DNA of 64,000 bases. It comes from an uncultured Muribaculaceae bacterium. Its GTDB lineage: Bacteria; Bacteroidota; Bacteroidia; Bacteroidales; Muribaculaceae. The stretch lies in NCBI GenBank assembly GCA_910578095.1, contig CAJTOZ010000012.1, forward strand, positions 1-64,000. Direction: 5' to 3'. Position 1 is the first letter of the stretch. The number at the start of each line of letters is the position of its first letter. A program made the position numbers and the translations under genes. Positions 7,977-15,725 of this stretch are shown piece by piece. The notes below the pieces were generated by a model. That model did not search any database, was not told where the DNA came from, and saw only the letters and a list, made by a program, of their open reading frames with translations.

Positions 7977-9944
7977 TCACCTCACGTGGTACACTCCGAA
8001 GCTGTGTGGCGCCACTTCCAGCGCCACTGCGTCGCGCTCGGTTATGGCCGCTGAAAGGGTTTCCGTCTCCGGCACCACCCGGGCAGGATTGTCAAGGGTG
8101 TTCTCGTCCAGAGGATCGTCGGCGCTCAGCACTGTGGCCACTACCGTCTCGAGAGCACGTTTCTTTTTAAGACCGGCGAACGTGAGGTTCACGTGCTGAG
8201 GGGTGTCGCCGGTGTTCACGATCTTGACAATGAAGCCGCCATCGCCGTCGGTCACGGCCGAGGCATACAGGCCGTTCTGTCCGGCCACGGGCTTGCCGTC
8301 CATGGTGGCGGGCAGCACACGCTCGCCACGGTTGCAGGCGAAGAGCTGTTGCACATAGTAGCTCGAGGTGGCCACGGAGCCAAAGTTGTCGAACCATATC
8401 ATGTCCGGGCGCCACTGCCAGCCTTCAGTGTGTGCCAGCAGGGGTGCGTAGGTGGCCATGTGCACGATGTCGGCGTTGCGTTCCAGGCCCGTCATGAGCG
8501 CGGCTTCCATGAGCGCGGCATTGAAATGGTTGTAGTTGCGGCCGTCGGCGCCATGGCAGGCATATTCGCCGGCAAACACGGCAGGCCCGCGGCGGTCGTA
8601 GCCGTCGTAGCGGGTGGCGTTGCGCAGAAACCATTCCTCGTTGCGATAGTAGTGCTCGTCCACGAGGTCGGCGCCTATACGCGCCATTTCGGGCCACAGG
8701 TAGTCAAATTTGTCGCCTTCGGGATCCGGCCCCGACGAACCCACTATACGGATGTCGGGATAGCGCTCGCGCACAGCCTTGACAAAGGGCGCGAGACGCT
8801 GCGTATAGGGCTCGCTCCACTGCTCGTTGCCGATGGCCACATACTTGAGGCCGAATGGTGCGGGATGTCCCATCGAGGCGCGCAGCGCCCCCCAGCGTGT
8901 GGAGGTGTCGCCATTGGCGAATTCTATGAGGTCGAGCACATCGTCGATGTAGGGCTGCAGACTGTCCAGAGGCACATGCGCGCTGTCGGCTTCATTCTGA
9001 TACTGGCACGACAGCCCCACATTCATCACCGGCAGGGGCTCGGCGCCGATGTCCTCGGCCAGCAGGAAGTACTCGTAGAAGCCGAGACCGTAGCTCTGAT
9101 AGTAGTCGGGGAAGAAACGGTTGGTGAAGGTATAGTGCCAGCGGTTTTCGTTGAGCGGTCGGTTTTCCACGGGTCCCACCGTGTTTTTCCACTGATAGCG
9201 CGTGGGCAGATCGGTGCCCTCCACTATGCATCCACCGGGAAAGCGCAGCAGCCCGGGATGCAGGTCGGCGAGTTTCTGTGCCAGATCGCGGCGCAGTCCG
9301 CCGCGACGTCCTTTCCACGTGTCGGCAGGAAATAGCGACACATGCTCTATATCGGCCGTGGCACTACCCTCAAGGAATATGCGCAGGCGCCCCTTGGCCA
9401 CAGTGGCATCGGGGGTCAGCACAGCCTCGTAGCATCGCCACTCGCCCGGCGCGGCCGCCACGGCTGCCGAAGCCACCACCTGGGTGCGCCGCGATGTGGA
9501 CGGGTCTATCAGCTCCACGCGCATGCGGGCGGTATCGGCCGTGGCACTGCGGGCCCACACCGAGAAACGGTATTCTTCGCCCCGACGCACGCTCACACCG
9601 AAAAATCCTTCGTTGTCCACGCCGGTGTGCTTGTGGGCGTGGCCGGAGGGCGAGAGCCGCACGTAGTGGGGGTTGCGCTCGAAGGGCCCGTCGGAACGGA
9701 GCTCCACATTGCCGAAGGCGCGCCAGCCCTGCAGATGCTGCGGAAACTCAAACGAGCGGTTTTTCACCATCTCGGCATACAGGCCGCCATCGGCGGCAAA
9801 ATTTATATCCTCAAAAAACAAGCCGTACATGGTGGGCTGCACCACGGCTCCGGCGCGGTCGGCGCGCACGGTGATGTCGTTGCCGGCACCCCAGCCTGCG
9901 AGGGCACACGCCGACATAATGCTTGCTGCTATAATGCTTTTCAT
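7977..9944 (-). CDS. GH51 alpha-L-arabinofuranosidase
   Basis: Removes alpha-L-arabinofuranosyl side groups from arabinan, arabinoxylan or arabinogalactan. It carries a signal peptide, so it acts outside the cytoplasm. The frame is open to a TTG at 9965, but the ATG at 9944 (MKSIIAASIMSACALAG) gives a proper signal peptide and is preferred. An N-terminal carbohydrate-binding-like beta-sandwich (VKNRSFEFPQHLQGWRAFGN, about residues 55-190) precedes the catalytic barrel. The acid/base Glu lies in AIGNEQWSEP (about 374), the nucleophile in FAGEYACHG (about 460), and a C-terminal beta domain follows. The length of about 655 fits secreted GH51 enzymes of Bacteroidetes. A -7 box (TATATTTG, 9953-9960) lies so close to the ATG that a near-leaderless transcript is possible. 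Confidence 0.92.
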   Translation of the reverse strand: MKSIIAASIMSACALAGWGAGNDITVRADRAGAVVQPTMYGLFFEDINFAADGGLYAEMVKNRSFEFPQHLQGWRAFGNVELRSDGPFERNPHYVRLSPSGHAHKHTGVDNEGFFGVSVRRGEEYRFSVWARSATADTARMRVELIDPSTSRRTQVVASAAVAAAPGEWRCYEAVLTPDATVAKGRLRIFLEGSATADIEHVSLFPADTWKGRRGGLRRDLAQKLADLHPGLLRFPGGCIVEGTDLPTRYQWKNTVGPVENRPLNENRWHYTFTNRFFPDYYQSYGLGFYEYFLLAEDIGAEPLPVMNVGLSCQYQNEADSAHVPLDSLQPYIDDVLDLIEFANGDTSTRWGALRASMGHPAPFGLKYVAIGNEQWSEPYTQRLAPFVKAVRERYPDIRIVGSSGPDPEGDKFDYLWPEMARIGADLVDEHYYRNEEWFLRNATRYDGYDRRGPAVFAGEYACHGADGRNYNHFNAALMEAALMTGLERNADIVHMATYAPLLAHTEGWQWRPDMIWFDNFGSVATSSYYVQQLFACNRGERVLPATMDGKPVAGQNGLYASAVTDGDGGFIVKIVNTGDTPQHVNLTFAGLKKKRALETVVATVLSADDPLDENTLDNPARVVPETETLSAAITERDAVALEVAPHSFGVYHVR

Positions 9945-10001
9945 GATGCTTGCAAATATAATCAATTATTATTTATAATACGTGCGAGCAGCCTAAAATC
10001 A

Positions 10002-10919
10002 CTAACCGAGCGATGAAATCACCTCACGGTTGGCCCGGTCCACTTCATCGTTGTCGAGCGACGCGAGATATATGCGCGTGGTATGCTCGCTGTCGTGCCC
10101 CATACCCTCGCTTATCACACTCAGCGGCACCCCGCGGCTGTAGGCGGCCGAGGCCCACGAGTGGCGAGCCACATACATCGTGAGCGGAGCCGCGATTCCG
10201 GCCAGGCATCCCACCTCCTTCAGCCTCCGGTTGATATTATAGGCCACCTTGCGGCACGCCGGACGCACCGACGGCATACGGCCTCCTATCAGCGGCAGCA
10301 GATATGGCGATGCCGGCGGATAACGGTCGACGATGGCCTGCATCTCCGGCAGCCACGCCACAGACATAGACCGGCCGGTTTTGCGGCGGACATACTCCAC
10401 CCGCCCGTAGCGCAACTGGTCGCGCTGCAGCAGCGCCATATCTATGAAGCTCATGCCCCGCAGATAGAAGCTGAGCATGAACATATCGCGGGCATAAGCC
10501 AACTGCGGCAGGTGGGCCAACGGCAGATCCCGCACCCGGGCGACTTCCGCAGCCGACAGGGCGCGCTTGACCGTTCGGTCCACACCCGTGTAGACATGCC
10601 GGAAAGGATGCTGAAAAGCCACAAGCCCCGCATCGGCCGCGCGGTTGTAGACAGCACGCAGTATGCGCATGTAGAACGACACGCTGTTGCGCACCAGTCC
10701 GCGCCCGAGAAGATAACCCTCGTAGGCTTGCAGGGTGTCGTCGGTGAAATCGGCAAGCGTGGGGGGCTTGGGCGCCATAAATTTGCTGAAACTGCTGAGA
10801 GCGCTGCTGTATGTCTCGGAGGTGCGGGCGTGCCCGCTGGCGCGGAGCGAGGCGATGATGCCGCCCATATAGTCGCCCAGCAGTACGCCGGCTGCGGCGG
10901 GAGTGGTGATGGTCTGCAT
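10002..10919 (-). CDS. Tyrosine recombinase (phage-integrase family)
   Basis: Site-specific DNA strand-exchange enzyme. The frame opens at 11012, but the ATG at 10919 (MQTITTPAAAG, 305 residues) is the likely start, because the upstream part overlaps the next gene. An N-terminal SAM-like core-binding domain (about 15-100) precedes the catalytic domain. The first catalytic Arg is in SFYLRGMSFIDMA, the H-x-x-R pair in YVARHSWAS, and the second His with the Tyr nucleophile in MGHDSEHTTRIYL. This is the architecture of Bacteroidetes invertases and mobile-element integrases that lack the long arm-binding domain. No phage or conjugation genes are nearby. It borders two duplicated Sel1-repeat genes, and a 24-base sequence just upstream (10935-10958) recurs at 12525-12548. 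Whether it acts on these sites is inference. Confidence 0.88.
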   Translation of the reverse strand: MQTITTPAAAGVLLGDYMGGIIASLRASGHARTSETYSSALSSFSKFMAPKPPTLADFTDDTLQAYEGYLLGRGLVRNSVSFYMRILRAVYNRAADAGLVAFQHPFRHVYTGVDRTVKRALSAAEVARVRDLPLAHLPQLAYARDMFMLSFYLRGMSFIDMALLQRDQLRYGRVEYVRRKTGRSMSVAWLPEMQAIVDRYPPASPYLLPLIGGRMPSVRPACRKVAYNINRRLKEVGCLAGIAAPLTMYVARHSWASAAYSRGVPLSVISEGMGHDSEHTTRIYLASLDNDEVDRANREVISSLG

Positions 10920-10934
10920 TTTTTGGCGTAAAGT

Positions 10935-10958
10935 AACAAACTGCACGCGTAAAACGCA
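10935..10958. repeat. 24-bp repeat, copy 1, beside the recombinase gene
   Basis: Begins AACAAACTGCACGCGT and contains the small inverted repeat GCGT-AAA-ACGC. It matches 12525-12548 at 23 of 24 positions. Each copy lies just past the 3' end of a Sel1-repeat gene. It could be a recombination core site or simply part of the duplicated unit. Confidence 0.55.
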
Positions 10959-10986
10959 AACGCCCACGCCAGGCAACTGCGTTGCG

Positions 10987-12411
10987 CTACCGCCCCAGGC
11001 GGGTGAGCGCATCCCGGGCCAATGTGTAGTTCTGGGCGGCGGCTTTGCGATACCAGCGCACGGCTTCCTCTACGTTTTGCCCTACCCCGCGCCCATTTTC
11101 ATACATGTGTCCCAGATTGTATTGCCCGCGGGCAAAACCCTGCTCGGCTGATTTGCGGTACCAGCGCACGGCCTCCGAAAGGTCCTGATCCACACCCCGG
11201 CCACTGTCATACATATAACCAAGGTTGCATTGGCCCGTGGAAAAACCTTGCTCAGCCGACTTACGGTACCAGCGCGCGGCCTCCGAATAGTCCTGGCTCA
11301 CGCCGCGGCCGCTGTCATACATATAACCAAGATTGCATTGGCCACGGGCATTGCCTTGCTCGGCCGATTTACGGTACCAGCGAACGGCTTCCGAATAGTC
11401 CAGACCCACACCGTGGCCGGTTTCATACATATAACCAAGGTTGCTTTGGCCGAGAGCATTACCTTGCTCGGCCGACTTACGGTACCAGCGAACGGCCTCC
11501 GAATAGTCCTGGCTCACGCCGCGGCCGCTGTCATACATATAACCAAGGTTACATTGGCCGAGAGCATTGCCTTGCTCGGCCGATTTACGGTACCAGCGAA
11601 CGGCTTCCGAAAGGTCCTGACCCACACCGCACCCACCGTCATACATATAACCAAGGTTGCTTTGGCCGAGAGCATTACCTTGCTCGGCCGATTTGCGGTA
11701 CCAGCGCACGGCCTCCGAATAGTCCTGGCTCACGCCGCGGCCATTGGCATACATATAACCAAGGTTGTTTTGGGCTGCATCATTACCTTGCTCGGCGGCC
11801 TTGCGATACCAGCGCACGGCCTCCGAATAGTCCACTTTTCCCAAATGGCCGTTTTCATGTATCAGTCCAATATAATTCTGGGCGCGTTTGTCGTCCCGGA
11901 TGCTCATGAACAGATCGTAGGCTGTGGCATACAGATGGTCGTCATACGCCTTCACCGCGCGGTCGTACACTTCATTCACATCCGGCACGGGCGCAGGAGC
12001 CACCACCGCCGGAGCAGTCTGGGATACGGCCGGCGCACCGGCCTCGGAAAGCTTCAGTATATATGTCATCTGGCCGGAAAGGCTCGGATAGTCATGATCC
12101 ATAAATTTGATGTGCAGGGGCAGATGATGCTCGAACACCAACTCCAACTGCTTGGAATCGTGCGACATATACACCCACTTTTCCATGCCTGCGGACACGA
12201 TGTCGCCCACCACGGACCCGCGCGCAGCAGCGATATTGTCGGCCACATACACTTTCACCACCGCACACTTGCGGCCGTTGGCATCGATGCGCGAATTCAC
12301 GCGCGCCGTAAGGTCCTTAGGCGCAATCTCGAAGCTCGCTACGGCAAATTCCTGAGCCGTAGCGCTCAAATGAAGGAGCAGAAGCAGGCAGACAATCAGA
12401 TATTTCGGCAT
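10987..12411 (-). CDS. Secreted Sel1-like repeat protein, paralogue 1
   Basis: A signal peptide (MPKYLIVCLLLLLHLSATA) is followed by an N-terminal beta-rich domain of about 115 residues (EFAVASFEIAPKDLTARVN). An alanine/proline linker (APAVVAPAPVPDVNE) leads to Sel1 repeats of 36 residues typified by YSEAVRWYRKSAEQGNA and NLGYMYDSGRGV. Seven regular units plus degenerate first and last ones are visible. Sel1 repeats form TPR-like scaffolds that bind proteins; no catalytic motif is present. An ATG at 12432 exists, but the promoter at 12440-12471 would leave almost no leader, so the ATG at 12411 is chosen. The unit downstream of its own promoter is a tandem copy of the gene at 12576. Confidence 0.85.
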   Translation of the reverse strand: MPKYLIVCLLLLLHLSATAQEFAVASFEIAPKDLTARVNSRIDANGRKCAVVKVYVADNIAAARGSVVGDIVSAGMEKWVYMSHDSKQLELVFEHHLPLHIKFMDHDYPSLSGQMTYILKLSEAGAPAVSQTAPAVVAPAPVPDVNEVYDRAVKAYDDHLYATAYDLFMSIRDDKRAQNYIGLIHENGHLGKVDYSEAVRWYRKAAEQGNDAAQNNLGYMYANGRGVSQDYSEAVRWYRKSAEQGNALGQSNLGYMYDGGCGVGQDLSEAVRWYRKSAEQGNALGQCNLGYMYDSGRGVSQDYSEAVRWYRKSAEQGNALGQSNLGYMYETGHGVGLDYSEAVRWYRKSAEQGNARGQCNLGYMYDSGRGVSQDYSEAARWYRKSAEQGFSTGQCNLGYMYDSGRGVDQDLSEAVRWYRKSAEQGFARGQYNLGHMYENGRGVGQNVEEAVRWYRKAAAQNYTLARDALTRLGR

Positions 12412-12439
12412 AGATATGTGGCTGTGTGACATTTGAATG

Positions 12440-12471
12440 CAAATTTAGCCATTAAGGCCGAATTATGCAAA
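12440..12471 (-). promoter_or_regulatory. Promoter of Sel1 paralogue 1
   Basis: On the minus strand, TTTG (12468-12471) and TAAATTTG (12440-12447) are separated by 20 bases, a full match to the Bacteroidetes consensus. The same promoter stands before the second paralogue (14137-14168). Confidence 0.8.
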
Positions 12472-12524
12472 TACGCAAAAAAGCAACACAAAAGTAAATG
12501 ATTATCCGCAAAAACTATCCAATC

Positions 12525-12548
12525 AACAAACTGCATGCGTAAAACGCA
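12525..12548. repeat. 24-bp repeat, copy 2
   Basis: One base differs from 10935-10958. It lies 28 bases past the stop of Sel1 paralogue 2, in the same relative position as copy 1. The MITE-type terminal sequence TGATTATCCGCAAAA lies alone just before it at 12499-12513. Confidence 0.55.
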
Positions 12549-12575
12549 CCCTTCACGGCATGTTGCCGCGATGCG

Positions 12576-14108
12576 CTACCGCCCCAGACGGGTCAACGCA
12601 TCCATGGCCGATGTATTGTTCTGGGCGGCAGCCTTACGGTACCAGCGCACGGCCTCCTCAATGTCTTTACCTACACCCTGGCCGTTTTCATACATACATC
12701 CCAGATTGTATTGGCCGTCAGCATCACCCTGCTCGGCCGATTTTCGGTACCAGCGCGCGGCCTCCGAATAGTCCTGGCCCACACCCAAGCCGTTATAATA
12801 CATATAGCCAAGATTGCATTGGGCACTCGCTTGACCCTGTTCGGCCGATTTACGGTACCATCCCGCGGCTTTGGAATAATCCTGGTCCACACCCAAGCCG
12901 TTATCATACATAATACCAATACAGTATTGGGCAAGGGCATGGCCCTGATCCGCCGCTTTACAAAACCAACGCACTGCCTCGGAATAATCCTGGCCCACAC
13001 CCCAGCCGTTATAATGCATACTACCAAGATTGTATTGGGCACGGGCATAACCCTGATCCGCCGCTTTACGAAACCAACGCACTGCCTCGGAATAATCCTG
13101 GCCCACACCCCAGCCGTTATAATACATAATACCAATACTGTATTGGGCAAGGGCATAGCCCTGATCCGCCGATTTACGGTACCAACGCACTGCCTCTGAA
13201 TACTCCTGCCCCACACCTCGGCCGTTTGCATACATCGAGCCAAGATTGAGTTGGGCACGGGCTTGACCCTGTTCGGCAGCTTTACGGTACCAACTCACAG
13301 CTTCCGAATAGTCCTGACCTATGCCTCGGCCACTTTCATACATATAGCCAAGGTTGCATTGGGCAGCGGCATCACCCTGCTCTGCGGATTTACGGTACCA
13401 CCGCACTGCCTCGGAAAGGTCCTGGTCCACGCCTTGGCCATTTTCATACATACAGCCAAGATTGCATTGGCCACGGGCATGACCTTGCTCGGCGGCCTTG
13501 CGGTACCAGCGCACGGCCTCCGATAAGTCCACTTTTCCCAAATGGCCGTTTTCATGTATCAGTCCAATATAATTCTGGGCGCGTTTGTCGTCCCGGATGC
13601 TCATGAACAGATCGTAGGCTGTGGCATACAGATGGTCGTCATACGCCTTCACCGCACGGCCGTACACTTCATTCACATCCGGCACGGGCGCAGGAGCCAC
13701 CACCGCCGGAGCAGTCTGGGATACGGCCGGCGCACCGGCCTCGGAAAGCTTTAGTATGTAGACCATCTGGCCGGAAAGGCTCGGATAGTCATGATCCATA
13801 AATTTGATGTGCAGAGGCAGATGACGCTCGAACACCAGCTCCAAATGCTTGGAATCGTGCGACATATACACCCACTTCTCCATGCCTGCGGACACGATGT
13901 CGCCCACGACCGACCCGCGCGCAGCAGCAATATTGTCGGCCACATACACTTTCACCACCGCGCACTTGCGGCCATTGGCATCGATGCGCGAATTCACACG
14001 CGCCGTAAGGTCCTTAGGCGCAATCTCGAAGCTCGCTACAGCAAATTCCTGAGCCGTAGCGCTCAAATGAAGGAACAGAAGCAGGCAAACAATCAGATAT
14101 TTCAGCAT
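12576..14108 (-). CDS. Secreted Sel1-like repeat protein, paralogue 2
   Basis: The signal peptide (MLKYLIVCLLLFLHLSATA) and the whole N-terminal domain are almost identical to those of the gene at 10987, as are the promoter and the 5' flank. The repeat region has diverged (for example YNGWGVGQDYSEAVRWF). It carries exactly one more 36-residue unit, which accounts for the length difference of 36. This points to a recent tandem gene duplication with conserved head and changing repeats. Function is unknown; Sel1 repeats usually mediate protein contacts. The ATG at 14108 is chosen over 14129 for the same promoter-spacing reason as in paralogue 1. Confidence 0.85.
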   Translation of the reverse strand: MLKYLIVCLLLFLHLSATAQEFAVASFEIAPKDLTARVNSRIDANGRKCAVVKVYVADNIAAARGSVVGDIVSAGMEKWVYMSHDSKHLELVFERHLPLHIKFMDHDYPSLSGQMVYILKLSEAGAPAVSQTAPAVVAPAPVPDVNEVYGRAVKAYDDHLYATAYDLFMSIRDDKRAQNYIGLIHENGHLGKVDLSEAVRWYRKAAEQGHARGQCNLGCMYENGQGVDQDLSEAVRWYRKSAEQGDAAAQCNLGYMYESGRGIGQDYSEAVSWYRKAAEQGQARAQLNLGSMYANGRGVGQEYSEAVRWYRKSADQGYALAQYSIGIMYYNGWGVGQDYSEAVRWFRKAADQGYARAQYNLGSMHYNGWGVGQDYSEAVRWFCKAADQGHALAQYCIGIMYDNGLGVDQDYSKAAGWYRKSAEQGQASAQCNLGYMYYNGLGVGQDYSEAARWYRKSAEQGDADGQYNLGCMYENGQGVGKDIEEAVRWYRKAAAQNNTSAMDALTRLGR

Positions 14109-14136
14109 AGATGTGTGGCTGTGTGACATTTGAATG

Positions 14137-14168
14137 CAAATTTAGCCATTAAGGCCGGATTATGCAAA
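14137..14168 (-). promoter_or_regulatory. Promoter of Sel1 paralogue 2
   Basis: TTTG (14165-14168) and TAAATTTG (14137-14144) on the minus strand are 20 bases apart, identical to the promoter of paralogue 1. Confidence 0.8.
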
Positions 14169-14177
14169 TACACAAAA

Positions 14178-14213
14178 TACCCCCCGGAAGTTGCGGAAAA
14201 CTTCCGGGGGATA
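14178..14213 (-). terminator. Terminator at the end of the mannan operon
   Basis: CCCCCGGAAGTT (14181-14192) pairs perfectly with AACTTCCGGGGG (14199-14210) around a six-base loop, then GTATTTTG on the minus strand. It lies 26 bases past the epimerase stop. Confidence 0.85.
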
Positions 14214-14238
14214 CCTCATACAATATCATCCGTCCGGA

Positions 14239-15456
14239 TCACTCCCCGGCGAGTATCTCTTCTATTCGCTCGGCGGCCTCCAGACACATGCGTCCGTTGT
14301 GGTAGGGACACTTCCAGAAACCGGCTTTGTCGTCGGCGCGGTTGGCCGTCGTGCCACGGCGGCTCCACAGCCATTCGCCATGCTCGCGGTCCACGATATT
14401 GTCGCGGATATAGTCCCAGCTTTGCACTGCCATGGGCAAAAACTCGCTGCGGCCGTGGAAAATGTACTGATACAGCTGTCCGAGCACATTCTCAGCCTGC
14501 ACCCACCAGTGTTTGTCGTCGTCATAGCGGCCGGAGGCATGGCGCTCATACACCATGGAGCCGTCGAAACAACGTCCCTCCATCGCGGCATCGGCTATGC
14601 GGCGGGTGGTGTCGAGCGTGCGGCCGAGCAGATCGTCGTCGGCGAGCACCTGCTCGGTCTCCAGCATCAGCCATGAGGCCTCGATGTCGTGGCCGTAGCT
14701 TATCTCGGCATCCTGGCGGTGCCAGTCGTCGTCGAAGAAGAGGCTGAGATGGCCGCGGCCATCGCGTCCGGTGAAGGTGTCGAGGAAGAGGCGCAGCAGC
14801 GATGCCGTGGCCTCGCGCAGCTCTGCATCGGGCCACACGCGCAGCAGATTGGTGTATGGCTCTATGATGTGCAGGTGGGTGTTCATCGTCTTGCTGGCGT
14901 TGTCGTCCTTGGCGCTCAGGCGCATGTCGGCAATCGGGGTCCAGTCGCGCTGAGCGGCCTCGAGATAGCCACCGCGCTCGCGGTCGCGGCTGTGTGTCTC
15001 GATATCGTGGAAGAGACGCTTCGCATAGTCCAGAGCCTCGGCATCGCCGGTGGCGCGGGCATACTCGCTCAGCCCGTAGATGGCGAAACCTATGGCATAG
15101 AACTGCTTTTTGGTGTCGAGCGGCGTGCCGTCGGCATTGAGGCTCCAGTAGATGCCGCCATACTCGGGATCGTAGAAACGGTCGATTATCTCACGCTTGG
15201 CACGTGTGGCCGTCTCAAGATATTCGGGACGGCGCAGCACACGGTAGGCCGCCGAGAATGTCCAGAGAATGCGGGCATTGAGTATGGCGCCCTTCGCTGC
15301 TTCGGCATCGAGGGTGTCGTCGCCGCTGCGACGGCCGTAGAAACCGCCGCGCGGGTCGGTCATACGCTCCATCCAGTAGGGAAGGATATTGGTCTGCAGC
15401 TCATCAAGCACCTCGGCCCGCAGCTGCGCGGCTATCGTTTTTTCTTCGTCAGTCAT
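14239..15456 (-). CDS. Mannobiose (cellobiose) 2-epimerase, AGE superfamily
   Basis: Converts beta-1,4-mannobiose to 4-O-beta-D-mannosyl-D-glucose in the cytoplasm, supplying the substrate for GH130. The open frame extends upstream into a repeat element, but the ATG at 15456 (MTDEEKTIAAQLRAEVLDEL, 405 residues) fits the family length of about 390-410. Family marks of the (alpha/alpha)6 barrel include NILPYWMERMTDPRGGFYGR, KGAILNARILWTFSAAY, MNTHLHIIEPYTNLLRVW, ISYGHDIEASWLM, KHWWVQAENVLG and CPYHNGRMCLEA, which hold the conserved His and Trp residues. It is the last gene of the mannan operon, 269 bases after the symporter; a 160-bp MITE-like element sits in the gap. The gene neighbourhood favours mannobiose over cellobiose as the natural substrate. 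Confidence 0.92.
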   Translation of the reverse strand: MTDEEKTIAAQLRAEVLDELQTNILPYWMERMTDPRGGFYGRRSGDDTLDAEAAKGAILNARILWTFSAAYRVLRRPEYLETATRAKREIIDRFYDPEYGGIYWSLNADGTPLDTKKQFYAIGFAIYGLSEYARATGDAEALDYAKRLFHDIETHSRDRERGGYLEAAQRDWTPIADMRLSAKDDNASKTMNTHLHIIEPYTNLLRVWPDAELREATASLLRLFLDTFTGRDGRGHLSLFFDDDWHRQDAEISYGHDIEASWLMLETEQVLADDDLLGRTLDTTRRIADAAMEGRCFDGSMVYERHASGRYDDDKHWWVQAENVLGQLYQYIFHGRSEFLPMAVQSWDYIRDNIVDREHGEWLWSRRGTTANRADDKAGFWKCPYHNGRMCLEAAERIEEILAGE

Positions 15457-15514
15457 AGTAAACTTTGTTGATACAGGGGGCACAAAAAGACACAAGCAAC
15501 AAAATATTTTTTTA

Positions 15515-15674
15515 TGATTATCCGCAAAAGCACCCAAGGTCTTATTCTCAATGTAGGGACGTGCCTTTGGCACGTAAAATTGGCATGCAGGCATATTATA
15601 CATCGCAAAGCGATGTCCCTACATTGCGAGCGGTAACCTTAGGATGTCAAATTGGGTAATTTTGCGTATAATCA
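15515..15674. mobile_element. 160-bp MITE-like element, copy 2
   Basis: Ends TGATTATCCGCAAAA (15515-15529) and TTTTGCGTATAATCA (15660-15674). The inner inverted pair AATGTAGGGAC (15550-15560)/GTCCCTACATT (15615-15625) encloses two 7-bp hairpins. Length and internal layout equal those of 4496-4655. It lies inside the mannan operon, between symporter and epimerase. Confidence 0.72.
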
Positions 15675-15725
15675 ATTATTTTTTTTGTTTATTTTGTCCC
15701 TTATGTCCTTTTGTATCTAAATTTT

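Noticed and set aside
4794..8054. Open plus-strand frame of 1086 codons
   Set aside because: It is a shadow of the GH2 gene, whose catalytic motifs are intact on the other strand. The shadow has no recognisable domain.
10002..14168. Prophage or integrative element
   Set aside because: Apart from one tyrosine recombinase there are no phage, conjugation or replication genes, and base composition does not change visibly.
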